Shown here piece after piece: positions 13,400 through 23,009 of a stretch of DNA of 64,000 nucleotides. Under the pieces are notes generated by a model. It saw only the letters and a program-made list of their open reading frames with translations, ran no database searches and was not told where the DNA came from. Position numbers and translations under genes: made by a program. Origin of the DNA: Channallabes apus (lineage: Eukaryota > Chordata > Actinopteri > Siluriformes > Clariidae); NCBI GenBank assembly GCA_030522415.1, contig CM060108.1:35398756-35462755 (forward strand), written 5' to 3'. Within the stretch, counting starts at the first letter, position 1, and each line of letters begins with the position of its first letter.

Positions 13400-15165
13400 G
13401 ATTAACTGGTGTCCCGTCCAAGGTGTTTTCCTGTCTCACACCCAGCGTTGTTGGTATTGACTCTGAATTTTCAGCAAATCTGAATAAAACTGATTAAATG
13501 CTCTATTTACGCTCTGTATATAGTCTTTTCTCTCTCTGTCCTTCCAGGTTTTTACATATTTATTTTCTGTGTAGTCATTATGAGATGAATATTCTGCTGT
13601 ATGAACATGATGGTGTTGTTCAGGCCATATGCAGCTGAAGCACTCTGCCCACATGCAGCATAAGTCACCAAATGTGCTGCCATTTTATTTGCTTGTACCA
13701 GAATCTGCTCAGCTGCATTTTATTCCGTGTGTTTGTGTGTACGGTGTACGTGTCTCGTTTCTATAACCAGCCAGACTGTGCACCCTTTCCTTCAGACAGA
13801 ATACGAGCCCGAGAGCATGTGGGAATGTCCATCTGTCAGGGAGTGTGTGCTCTGTCTAGTCTCTGGAGGAGAAAATCCTTTTGTTGTAAAGAGCTTTAGG
13901 GTGGATTTAACCACCAGAGGAATTCCTGCAAACTGATCCAGGACCTGCCCTTGCCTCTACTGTATAATCACCGTTTGGTGTTATTATAACTCGTAGTGCT
14001 GTTTCATGAATAATTGATTGTGGCTGCACTACTTTTATTGATTACGTGTCACACTCGTTTTCTTTTTTTTTCTTTTCTTTCAGTCTCACTGCAGGACATC
14101 AACATGAGGAAGGCGTTTAAGAGCTCCACCATTCAGGATCAGCAAGTGGTGTCACGTGCCTCCATCCCTAACCCTGTTATGGAGATCTACCAGTGTGGAG
14201 ACAAGCCTCCACCTCTCAATATACTCTCGCCGTACAGGTCGAGCAATTTTACAGTCGAATCTCATTTCCTAATGCATGTTATGCTTATTTTTTTACACTT
14301 TTTTTTGTATTAATGATTATATTTATATACTGACCACTGTTCTTAGTATTAGTCTTTATTTGTTAATGTATTTTCATTCACCTACTTAGAAAAACATTGG
14401 AATGGCAGGTGATGTAGTGGCGTCAATACAAGTCTTTTTTTTTCCACAGGGAAAATTTGTTTGTTTGTTTGATTTTTATTTTTATTTTTTGTTGGTTGAA
14501 GGTTTGGGTTCCTGATCAGCGGATCAGGGTTCGAGTCCTACTAGTGGCTGGGTCGCCACTGATCATTGAGCAAGACCCTTAACCCTCCGCCCATACAACC
14601 CTGCCAGTGCACGCAGTGCCGGTCCCAAACCCAGTTAGAAAATGACAGGAAGAGCATCAGGCATGAAACCTGTAGCCGATCTCGCAGGTTAAATGATCTG
14701 ATTTGGAGACACCAAGGATCAAAGTGACAGCCCAAGGAATGTAAACTGGATTGGATGAAAGTTTGATTGTGCAATACCCGAGTAGTTGTCTTACTTTACT
14801 TGACTTGGGTCTGTTTTTGCACACAAAATTGTCAGGAATGTGTAAATAGACAGATTTACTTTTTGCAGTATAACAGTATATTGAACCAGCGAAGGAAATG
14901 TGAGCACAAAATCTAGTAACAACAGTTTTGTTGTAAATTCCTCTCATGTCTTTGTCATACTTACAGCTTTCTTCTCTACACAAACGTTGTAGTTTTCAAT
15001 TTGTCTTACATTATTGATGTTATTATACAGTATATTGTTTATTGGCCGTATTAATAGTTGCCTTTAAACTAAACCTGCTGTGATCTAGCAAAGCGTGTGT
15101 CCAGAAGATGAGTGCAGTGGGGACAGATAGGAGCAACATGGAGACACAAAATTAATAAATAATGT

Positions 15166-15207
<42 letters not shown>

Positions 15208-16575
15208 GTCTTCCTGGTGTTCAGAGATGATAAGAAGGATGCTCTGAAGTTTTACACGGACCCATCATACTTCTTTAACCTCTGGAAGGAGAAAATGCTG
15301 CAAGCCACCGAGGACAAGAGGAAAGAGAAGAGACGCCAGAAGGTGTGTCTGTGGGCGTGAGTTTAAGAGAGATGTTTGATCAGCTTCAGTGTTTATCTTT
15401 AGTTGCTGCTTCCATTACTAATCATTATCATTACCATCCACATTCTGTAACACACACACACACACACACACACACGCACGCAGTGTCAGTATTACCTGTA
15501 CAGCCTTAACCAAGTCTGCATTATTTACCAATTCAGCCCTTTTAGATTACATTTGCTATGCGCTATCACTATTCTGAATATATTAAAGTCAAACCCGGTT
15601 GAGATCTACAGTATACACCAGGTTTCCCTGCACGTTGCAGGGGATTTTGTAGACATGCACACGTTTCACTGGGACATACTGTAATGCAGCACAATGATTT
15701 CACAGTGAACAAACTGGGGAAAAAATAAATATGTCTTAGTTATTCCAGTCGATTTAAAGCCTGTGTACATTCACATTATTGATATTATGTTGAAAGACAT
15801 AAACATGAGCAAAACTCTAGAAAGCAAAGCATTAGTCAGCTTTGAAGGCAACACAAGCTTATGGAAAGTTACTTGGTTAACACTGAGATTAGCCGAAAGC
15901 ATATGAGAATCACTGTTAACCTGGACCTAATGCACTCTATAGACTTCATCTGGATTAACAGTAAATACTACAACCTAGTACTGTAGCTTTGCTCTATCTC
16001 ATAAACATCATGGGGTGATGTGCTTTATCATATACTGTATAATGCCTGTATAAGCACTTCTGTCCAAAATATCCCTTTTCCTTGACAATATACAAGAACT
16101 TAAACTTTCAAGATCTACATTACCAGTCAAATATATATGGCTATATCATGGTCTTTCCTGATTTTCAGTTGTCTTTACATTGTAAAACGGTGCGACAGGC
16201 CTCCACAATATGTAATAATCTTCTTTTAACAGTTAATATTGAGATAAACTTTGTCTTAAAGTAACAACTGACTGTTGTTGTTACCTAATAATCTAATGCC
16301 ATATGTGTTATTTCATACTTTTGAAATCTCCAGTATTGTTGTACAATTTAGAAAATAAATCACAAACACACAAAAAAATTATTAGAAGGTCTGTCCAAAC
16401 TTTTAACTGGTACCGTGTGTCCATCAAATGCAGTGTTGGAGAATGTTACTTTTTAAAGTAAATAATAACATTACAAATTTACTGTATTTAAAAAGTAATC
16501 AGTTACATTAGAGCGTTACTTTCTGATAAAAGTAACTCGTTCGAGTACTTCTCCACTGCAGAAAATGTATATATA

Positions 16576-16613
<38 letters not shown>

Positions 16614-18428
16614 TACAGTGGTGTGAAAAACTATTTGCCCCCTTCCTGATTTCTTATTCTTTTGCATGTTTGTCACACTTAAATGTTTCTGCTCATCAAA
16701 AACCGTTAACTATTAGTCAAAGATAACATAATTGAACACAAAATGCAGTTTTTAAATGAAGGTTTACGTTATTAAGGGAGAAAAAAAACTCCAAATCTAC
16801 ATGGCCCTGTGTGAAAAAGTGATTGCCCCCCTTGTTAAAAAATAACTTAACTGTGGTTTATCACACCTGAGTTCAATTTCTGTAGTCACCCCCAGGCCTG
16901 ATTACTGCCACACCTGTTTCAATCAAGAAATCACTTAAATAGGAGCTACCTGACACAGAGAAGTAGACCAAAAGCACCTCAAAAGCTAGACATCATGCCA
17001 AGATCCAAAGAAATTCAGGAACAAATGAGAACAAAAGTAATTGAGATCTATCAGTCTGGTAAAGGTTATAAAGCCATTTCTAAAGCTTTGGGACTCCAGC
17101 GAACCACAGTGAGAGCCATTATCCACAAATGGCAAAAACATGGAACAGTGGTGAACCTTCCCAGGAGTGGCCGGCCGACCAAAATTACCCCAAGAGCGCA
17201 GAGACAACTCATCCGAGAGGCCACAAAAGACCCCAGGACAACATCTAAAGAACTGCAGGCCTCACTTGCCTCAATTAAGGTCAGTGTTCACGACTCCACC
17301 ATAAGAAAGAGACTGGGCAAAAACGGCCTGCATGGCAGATTTCCAAGGCGCAAACCACTTTTAAGCAAAAAGAACATTAAGGCTCGTCTCAATTTTGCTA
17401 AAAAACATCTCAATGATTGCCAAGACTTTTGGGAAAATACCTTGTGGACCGACGAGACAAAAGTTGAACTTTTTGGAAGGTGCGTGTCCCGTTACATCTG
17501 GCGTAAAAGTAACACAGCATTTCAGAAAAAGAACATCATACCAACAGTAAAATATGGTGGTGGTAGTGTGATGGTCTGGGGTTGTTTTGCTGCTTCAGGA
17601 CCTGGAAGGCTTGCTGTGATAGATGGAACCATGAATTCTACTGTCTACCAAAAAATCCTGAAGGAGAATGTCCGGCCATCTGTTCGTCAACTCAAGCTGA
17701 AGCGATCTTGGGTGCTGCAGCAGGACAATGACCCAAAACACACCAGCAAATCCACCTCTGAATGGCTGAAGAAAAACAAAATGAAGACTTTGGAGTGGCC
17801 TAGTCAAAGTCCTGACCTGAATCCTATTGAGATGTTGTGGCATGACCTTAAAAAGGCGGTTCATGCTAGAAAACCCTCAAATAAAGCTGAATTACAACAA
17901 TTCTGCAAAGATGAGTGGGCCAAAATTCCTCCAGAGCGCTGTAAAAGACTCGTTGCAAGTTATCGCAAACGCTTGATTGCAGTTATTGCTGCTAAGGGTG
18001 GCCCAACCAGTTATTAGGTTCAGGGGGCAATTACTTTTTCACACAGGGCCATGGAGGTTTGGATTTTTTTTCTCCCTAAATAATAAAACCCCTCATTTAA
18101 AAACTGCATTTTGTGTTTACTTGTGGTATCTTTGACTAATAGTTAAATGTGTTTGATGATCAGAAACATTTTGTGTGACAAACATGCAAAAGAATAAGAA
18201 ATCAGGAGGGGGGCAAATAGTTTTTCACACCACTGTATACTGTATAACTAATAATTGAATGCCTGTAAGCAGTGTGTCTAAACAAAACCAGTTCCACTAC
18301 AGCAAGGTCTAATGTTCAGTTCCATATTTGCTACTGCATGTAGCCGTGTTGTTTCTAGTGAACCTAAAAGAAACAGGATGCCAATACATCAGTTCCACCC
18401 ATATCATCACTCTGCCAGGCATTTCCCC

Positions 18429-18522
<94 letters not shown>

Positions 18523-19672
18523 CATTACTCTAACCAGAGAGACTATTCACCCTCTCTCCAGACGAGCGGTCCGGCCCAGGCTCACTCGGCTCAGTCTAAG
18601 TCCCTGCTGTCCAGGCAGGCCGCTCCCAGAAGCCCCCTCTTCTGCTCTGTAAGACACCTGCCTTATTGACGCTCTCCTTCCTCCCTCCTCTTCCTTGTTT
18701 CTTTCATCATCCATTTTTCAGTCCAGATACTTAGTCGTTCCTCACTCCTTATGATTTTTCACCAGCTTTTCTGAAATCTGTGTAGAATAGAAATGAATGA
18801 AAGCACTTTTTTTCAAATTGTTTTAAATTGTTTTTAAAAAATATCTATCTCTATCTCTCTCTGTCTCTCTCTGTCTCTCAGGAGCAGCAGAAGCAGATCG
18901 AGGAACCAGGTCGTGAGGTTAAAAAGGTTCGGAAAGCCCGGAACCGAAGGCAGGAATGGAACGTGCTGGCCTACGACAAAGAGTTTCGTCCAGATGCCCG
19001 CTTTACACCCTCGCCATACCACGGCATGTCGTCAGAGGGCTCACTATCACCGGACAACAGGTGAGATCAGCCTTCATACAGCTCTGCTTTAAACCCAATG
19101 CAATGTCATGGTGGGTTTATAGTGTCCTTTCTCTCTGCTGCCCTCTAGTGGTCATTTATTTATTTTTTTAGAAGTATAGGTATATCGAAAATCTGTTAAA
19201 TCTGGACAAAAACGTTCTTTATGCACAGCTTAAACTTAAAGTGCCAGCTGAACGACTTCATGAATATAAAAATGATGTGATAAATACCTGAGGGTACTGA
19301 CCATCATTAAAACATGAACTGAGGAAATATAAGAAATAATCAATCTGAGGTTGGACCTGTATGAGATGGATTGTTGTCTCCGCTTGTCCTATCAGGTCCT
19401 TGTTATCGGATGTGGGTGAGCACTCGTACCCTGGCAGCCCAAACCGACCTGCACAACACACGCCACCATGCAGCGCTTACTCCACTACAGACGGTAAGGA
19501 GCTCATCCTCACTCCCACTCAGACCCAGACGCTGCAGCGAGGCTACCGGTCCTCCGGCGCCCAGTCCACTCCGGCTGGGAGAGACACGCTGGGCAGAATC
19601 CAGCCCTCGCACACAACCCCACCCGCTGACCCCACTCTCAACGGCCCTCGTCCAGCTCAAGTCAAAGACTAC

Positions 19673-19712
<40 letters not shown>

Positions 19713-20526
19713 ATGAGAAATCACATTAATCACATCTTCCTCTTTATCTGTATAAAACAGAGCTATTTTAGAATTTTCATGGCTTCTATAAGAGTAAAGA
19801 TGTTTCCTCCTACAGCAGTCAACAATCCCAGCATTCCGAGCATTTCATCCCTCCTGCTCCTCCTCCTCCACCTCCTCCGCTCATCCCCTCAGCTCAGACA
19901 GCCTTCGACAGCCCGACCGCTCCCTCCTCCTCCTCTTCCTCCTCCCTTCCCGCCGGCACCATGGCCTCCCTGTCCCGCTCCTACGGCTCATCTCCTCCCG
20001 CTGCCCCTCCACCACCTCCCTCTGGACCCCCGACACACACGCACCCGCTTACACACATCCTGCCTCCGGCTGCTGCTGAGATAGGGGCCCCCAGGAAGGC
20101 TCAAGTGCCCCTGGTGCCCATGAGCGACGCCAGGAGCGACCTGTTAGCTGCCATACGCCGAGGTGAGAAACAAAACAAGAGGAGCTTGTGGTTTAAAATA
20201 ATGTTTGAACATTAAGCTGTTATTATTAGAACTATCTATTGTCCGTCTAATTTAATGTAAAAGGTTTAATATGTTTTATATCATGCAATACCAGAGAGTG
20301 AGCGTTAATCAGCGTCTGGTTTATCTGTGTCTTTTTTTTTTTTTTTTTTGTTCGTTCGTCTCGCTCAGGAATCCAGTTAAGGAAAGTGCAGGAGCAGAGG
20401 GAGCTGGAGGCTAAGAAGGAGCCCGTGGGCAACGACGTGGCCACAATCCTGTCACGCCGCATCGCCGTGGAGTACAGCGAGTCAGACGAGGACTCCGAGC
20501 TGGACGAGAACGAGTGGTCCGATTGA
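7600..20526 (+). CDS. wasf3: wasf3 (WAVE3), actin-nucleation promoting factor, 8 coding exons
   Basis: Spliced gene: 7600-7732, 9942-10076, 14084-14237, 15225-15342, 18882-19060, 19396-19674, 19816-20162, 20369-20526. These total 1503 nt, or 500 residues plus TGA; human WASF3 has 502. All introns are GT-AG and all phases match. Layout seen: WAVE homology domain (about 1-170, starting [13 protein letters not shown]), basic stretch (about 171-215, KRKEKRRQK and [13 protein letters not shown]), proline-rich region (about 300-430), WH2 (437-456, [13 protein letters not shown]), central region (470-483, [14 protein letters not shown]) and an acidic tail ending EWSD with Trp498. Tyr151 and Tyr484 match tyrosines reported as Abl sites in mammalian WAVE3 (Y151, Y486). 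Family knowledge: WAVE sits in the WAVE regulatory complex (CYFIP, NCKAP1, ABI, BRK1) and activates Arp2/3 downstream of Rac at lamellipodia. Teleosts have wasf3a and wasf3b; which one this is cannot be told here. Upstream non-coding exons were not located. Confidence 0.96.
7935..8520 (-). mobile_element. decayed Tc1-type element in wasf3 intron 1
   Basis: Shares blocks with 47780-48655: gtcagctgacttcatttttt-like, gccacataacatt, the cattag/catcagaccaca block, tgctccctagc, and gccacacagctgtttagtcc. In the antisense this resembles a Tc1-type transposase with many lesions. No open frame remains. Confidence 0.65.
9345..9507 (+). repeat. second SINE family, sense copy in wasf3 intron 1
   Basis: cagtggttaaggcgttcaga, ttgatcaaggcccttaaccc and aagtcgctctggatacgggt match the family at 34046 in reverse. 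Diverged. Confidence 0.75.
9561..9607. repeat. (GT)n microsatellite, wasf3 intron 1
   Basis: About 23 GT units. A (GAT)n run with one GAC interruption also lies in this intron at 8891-8922. Confidence 0.95.
9942..10076 (+). CDS. wasf3: wasf3 coding exon 2
   Basis: Acceptor tttattag before 9942, donor gtacga after 10076, phase 1 in and out. It codes residues 45-89 ([14 protein letters not shown] and [14 protein letters not shown]), the helical core of the WAVE homology domain that pairs with ABI and BRK1 in the family. The preceding intron (7733-9941) holds a decayed Tc1-type element, a (GAT)n run, an old SINE and a (GT)n tract. Confidence 0.95.
12160..12430. other. high-complexity intronic block in wasf3 intron 2
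   Basis: Between microsatellites and a Tc1 relic lies clean sequence with gctcatgaatatttattaag and tgcatttcaattggtctcct. A candidate intronic enhancer only by appearance. Confidence 0.28.
12440..12745 (+). pseudogene. decayed Tc1 transposase fragment in wasf3 intron 2
   Basis: Two shifted frames give [18 protein letters not shown] and [13 protein letters not shown], corresponding to the first-Asp block and the glycine-rich box of a Tc1-like transposase of about residues 100-200. No ends were recognised. Old and non-functional. Confidence 0.75.
12781..13022 (+). repeat. tRNA-derived SINE in wasf3 intron 2
   Basis: gctggtggctcagtggtagg and caggttcgattcccagccag (B-box-like) form the head; the distal module includes tcaggaaggacatttttggc and gctgtggcgatccctgaacg. 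Confidence 0.7.
13310..13394. repeat. (GT)n microsatellite, wasf3 intron 2
   Basis: About 42 GT units. Other GT/CA tracts in the same intron: 10770-10820, 11155-11180, 11224-11263 and 11335-11388. Confidence 0.95.
14084..14237 (+). CDS. wasf3: wasf3 coding exon 3
   Basis: The acceptor is a T-rich tract ending ctttcag; the donor is AG|gtcgag (a weak match to consensus) after 14237. It enters in phase 1 and leaves in phase 2. It codes about residues 90-140, including [31 protein letters not shown] and [12 protein letters not shown], typical of the WAVE homology domain. Intron 2 (10077-14083) is about 4 kb, with many (GT)n tracts, a Tc1 relic, a SINE and a possible conserved block at 12.2 kb. 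Confidence 0.95.
14503..14725 (+). repeat. old SINE in wasf3 intron 3
   Basis: tcagggttcgagtcctacta, gagcaagacccttaaccctc and a distal module ggaagagcatcaggcatgaa. Confidence 0.6.
15225..15342 (+). CDS. wasf3: wasf3 coding exon 4
   Basis: Acceptor gttcag preceded by a (CT)n tract; donor AAG|gtgtgt after 15342 (phase 0). It codes residues 141-180: [20 protein letters not shown] with Tyr151, then the basic run [11 protein letters not shown]. Because it ends in phase 0, any phase-0 cassette exon in intron 4 could be added without breaking the frame (see the candidate at 18562-18648). Confidence 0.95.
16119..16416 (-). mobile_element. short non-autonomous Tc1-type relic, same family as 557-1118
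   Basis: Shares taagaactgactgttgttg-like, ttttgaaatctccagtat and gaaaataaatcacaaa blocks with 895-1118, and ends ccaaacttttaactggtacc. The transposase region is gone. It lies in wasf3 intron 4, upstream of Tc1 copy 2. Confidence 0.7.
16571..16615. repeat. (TA)n microsatellite at Tc1 copy 2 insertion
   Basis: TA repeats up to the left element end; the right flank of the element continues tatactgtat. Confidence 0.9.
16616..18235 (+). mobile_element. Tc1-family transposon copy 2, complete, inside wasf3 intron 4
   Basis: 1620 bp, same termini as copy 1, flanked by TA on both sides, inserted at the edge of a (TA)n microsatellite. Both inverted repeats keep their inner and outer direct repeats (16616-16833 and 18023-18235). 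It has the same orientation as wasf3, so its transposase strand is in the host pre-mRNA. Confidence 0.95.
16995..18017 (+). CDS. Tc1-like transposase, intact, copy 2
   Basis: 340 residues, unbroken, with Asp153, Asp244 and Glu279 (DD34E), SGRPTK and GGGSVMVWG all present. Nearly identical to the copy at 5957-6979, which implies recent spread of the family. The start ATG follows the 5' inverted repeat by about 160 bp, as in copy 1. Confidence 0.96.
   Translation: MPRSKEIQEQMRTKVIEIYQSGKGYKAISKALGLQRTTVRAIIHKWQKHGTVVNLPRSGRPTKITPRAQRQLIREATKDPRTTSKELQASLASIKVSVHDSTIRKRLGKNGLHGRFPRRKPLLSKKNIKARLNFAKKHLNDCQDFWENTLWTDETKVELFGRCVSRYIWRKSNTAFQKKNIIPTVKYGGGSVMVWGCFAASGPGRLAVIDGTMNSTVYQKILKENVRPSVRQLKLKRSWVLQQDNDPKHTSKSTSEWLKKNKMKTLEWPSQSPDLNPIEMLWHDLKKAVHARKPSNKAELQQFCKDEWAKIPPERCKRLVASYRKRLIAVIAAKGGPTSY
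18437..18520. repeat. (GT)n microsatellite in wasf3 intron 4
   Basis: About 40 GT units, immediately upstream of the candidate cassette exon at 18562. Confidence 0.95.
18562..18648 (+). CDS. candidate 29-codon cassette exon in wasf3 intron 4
   Basis: Seen: an open 87-nt stretch flanked by a pyrimidine-rich ccctctctccag acceptor and a gtaaga donor, with a CTAAC-like branch point about 28 nt upstream of the acceptor AG (18529-18533). It enters and leaves in phase 0, as the flanking exons 4 and 5 require, and has no stop. It is GC-rich against AT-rich flanks. The encoded peptide is Ser/Ala/Gln/Arg-rich and would sit between Lys180 and Glu181 in the basic region. A long (GT)n tract lies just upstream. 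I do not know this exon from any WAVE protein; it is an inference and could be chance. Confidence 0.4.
18882..19060 (+). CDS. wasf3: wasf3 coding exon 5
   Basis: Acceptor of TCTATC/TCTG repeats ending tctcag; donor AG|gtgaga after 19060. Enters in phase 0, leaves in phase 2. It codes residues 181-239: [40 protein letters not shown] and [10 protein letters not shown]. This matches the basic and linker segment of WAVE3, with AYDKE and SSEGSLSPD clearly conserved. Confidence 0.95.
19396..19674 (+). CDS. wasf3: wasf3 coding exon 6 (variable linker)
   Basis: Acceptor ctatcag; enters in phase 2. The frame runs [20 protein letters not shown]... to ...[13 protein letters not shown]. It parallels the human stretch SHASDVTDYSYPATPN and its poorly conserved follow-on, residues 240-332. 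The donor used, to keep phase with exon 7, is CAG|gtgtgt at 19675, which is also the first unit of a (GT)n microsatellite. A textbook donor (gtaagg) lies inside the exon at 19494. Confidence 0.88.
19675..19711. repeat. (GT)n microsatellite forming the wasf3 exon 6 donor
   Basis: 18 GT units starting exactly at the exon-intron border. Confidence 0.95.
19816..20162 (+). CDS. wasf3: wasf3 coding exon 7 (proline-rich region, start of WH2)
   Basis: Acceptor cctacag; donor G|gtgaga after 20162. Enters in phase 2, leaves in phase 1. It codes residues 333-448, with the runs [19 protein letters not shown] and [11 protein letters not shown] that in the family bind profilin and SH3 domains, a Ser run, and the start of the WH2 motif ([14 protein letters not shown]). 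The [10 protein letters not shown] block is nearly identical to human [10 protein letters not shown], which fixes the frame. Confidence 0.93.
20369..20526 (+). CDS. wasf3: wasf3 coding exon 8 (WH2 end, central and acidic regions, stop)
   Basis: The acceptor follows a T-rich tract ending tcgctcag; stop TGA at 20524-20526. It codes residues 449-500: [19 protein letters not shown] (end of the actin-binding WH2), [18 protein letters not shown] (amphipathic central helix) and the acidic [13 protein letters not shown] that contacts Arp2/3 in the family. Confidence 0.96.
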
Positions 20527-22810
20527 AGGAGGCAGCAGAGAAGAGAGATGAGATGTTCAGCAGAGAGCACTAGTAATTCTGCTGAGGGCTACTTTTCTAA
20601 AAGTCTGACTGAATTTGTCCCCAGATCCCCAAAGGCTGGAGAAACTTATAGCCGTACCCGAGAGCTCCCACAGTCGAGGATTTGCATGTTTATAGGTTTA
20701 AAATTACAGTTTAAATGATTCATTTCATATCTGAGGCGCGAGGCAGGTGTTCAGAGGGCTTTAGGAAATACACTGTATAAGCACAAAATTGCGGTGCGGG
20801 GGAGATGAAATGTTTAAAACCCGTCAGCGCACAAATGAAATATGGCTGTTTGTGGCAATCTAGATTAGGCAACAAAGCAAGCTGAGGAAATTAAAAAGTG
20901 TGAATGAAATAGTTTAAATATGATTATATGTGAATAGTTCTAACAATATTCTGAAAAATATTTCCAGTCCTCAGAAAAGCATTCAGTCATATGAACGTTC
21001 TTTGTAGTGTCTAGAGTTTTGTTAATTCCAGCTCAAATGGAAGGTTTACAAGTTAAAGTAAAGCTATACACTAATCTTATCTACTATTGGTAAAAAAAAA
21101 TACTTGTATGTGATCATTTCCCACCTGGTTGGACTTTAAAATCTGGCTCCATCATATAGTTAAATTGCAAACGCGATATTCATCTCATATTTGTTGGTGT
21201 CTGCTTCACTTTTGGCTAAATGATTACACTATGTGGTGTAATATAACCGCTAGTCGTCTGCACCTGGACCGCCATCCCATAGGAGTCAGAAATAAACTCG
21301 CACAAGTGTGACAGGCGGTCAGAGATGAAGCTTGCGAAACAAAGGACGGATTAACGTGGGGGTGTATTAAACATGGCAGGTTGCTTCTGCGGCGCTGTGT
21401 GTGATGTGTGTAAGACGTGTAGTTACAGTACGTATCTTCTGTATATGCTTTATTCTGTTTAAAGTGACTTTATGATTCGGATGTAGAAGCAAGCCGGGCG
21501 AGTGAGCAGGACTGGTCCAGATGTCTTCAGAAATGGGATTTTTAAAAAATGGAATTATAAATGCAGCCATCCTTTCACCCATGATTTATAGATTGCTGCA
21601 TTTTTTAACATCTTATATTTATTTCTCATGACTCTACCAGCTTGTACCTACAGTAGTCCTTGCTCTGCTGGTTCAATTTTTATTACTGAAGCTTAAATCA
21701 CTGCGCCTGTCCAGCAGGATGAAGCCCACACACTATGACTGTTTCTCCGTAAAATCACGCTCCATGTGTTCCCACCATCTGCCAAGTCCACAGCTTCCCG
21801 TACTCATATTCTCTCTCATTCTCCATCAGTTTTTTTTTTAACTCGTCCGTTCGTTCCTTCATCCTGTTTGTAATAGGGGCTGCTGTTAGCCAGTTGTCGA
21901 CGGTGTGTAAGAAGCTCGAACCTGCCGTAGTTGACGAAATCGTAACCATTCCCACTGCGTCCAGTGTGACGTCCCGGTGCAGCAACATGAAGGATATAAA
22001 TGTATATTTTATCTGTGTTTATTTAGCAAGATGTAATAATATCTTTATCTCTCCTTATTCCAGCACAGAAAATAATAGGATCTACTGTATCATGGAGACA
22101 TTCATCTGGATTCCTTTTTAAAATGTTACTTATGTTCTGCCGTGTGCTAATGTAGCAGATTTAATTTATAATTTATTAAGTATGGAGTGTTTTTTTTTTT
22201 CTTTTCTTTTTTGTGGTCTGTGATTTGAAATATTCTGAATAACTTGAGTAGACGTGCAGTGAATAGTGTGGGTTAATAACCTCTCTTCTCACAGTAAGGT
22301 GTTAAATGCAGAGCTCACTCATGAAGAGTAGTCTAGTAATGTAGGAAGGAAGAATATGACATTATTATTATAATATGACTCGATTATTAAACATCAAACC
22401 CACTCACAGATAGAAAGAAGTCAGAAATAGTGCCATAGCATTTGGTTTGAGAGAGGTTTTTTCAACCTATTTGTGTCATTTTAACCAATAATTGGTCCAA
22501 AGTCAAAGCACTTAAATATTTTAGCCTGTTTTGTATGTAAAAGCTGATTTAGGCCACTGAGAGCTGCACACAAAGGAAGTGCCAGGCTTTAAGGGTTTGT
22601 AAAGATGATGATTATTATTATTATTTGCTGTTGTTGTACATAACGTCATATAAAATTTCACTAAACCTGCTTGAAAAGTATTCTAAGTAAAAGTAAGAGT
22701 GTCTCTAAATAAAAGAAAGCAAGCATTCAGTGTGTGTTTAAAAAGAAGCTGTAGGCCAGTACATGCATGTCCTAATGGCCAATAAAAGCCCACTGATAGA
22801 AACATCTGTG
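20527..22810 (+). other. wasf3: probable wasf3 3' UTR
   Basis: About 2.3 kb after the stop with almost no interspersed repeats. There is a canonical AATAAA at 22781 followed by a short non-A-rich stretch, and an earlier AATAAA near 21290. A Pumilio-type tgtacata lies at about 22635. The length is in the range of mammalian WASF3 3' UTRs. The exact cleavage site is unknown. Confidence 0.55.
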
Positions 22811-23009
22811 TGATCACTGTTGCATATACGGACGCTGTCTCGTGTAAACCTGCATGTCACTTGAATATTCTAATAACCAGCAGCATTTGTGTTTATTGAA
22901 GGAATTTATAACAGGCAGTAAAACTTTAATTGTGCACCCATTTATTTATGTGTTTATATTCTGTATTTATAGAGGGGTGGGGATAAACCTGTACTTATAA
23001 AACGAAGTA

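Noticed and set aside
19371..20084. 237-codon frame overlapping wasf3 exons 6 and 7
   Set aside because: It reads the exons in the wrong frame and runs through the (GT)n tract; the WAVE3-matching frame differs.
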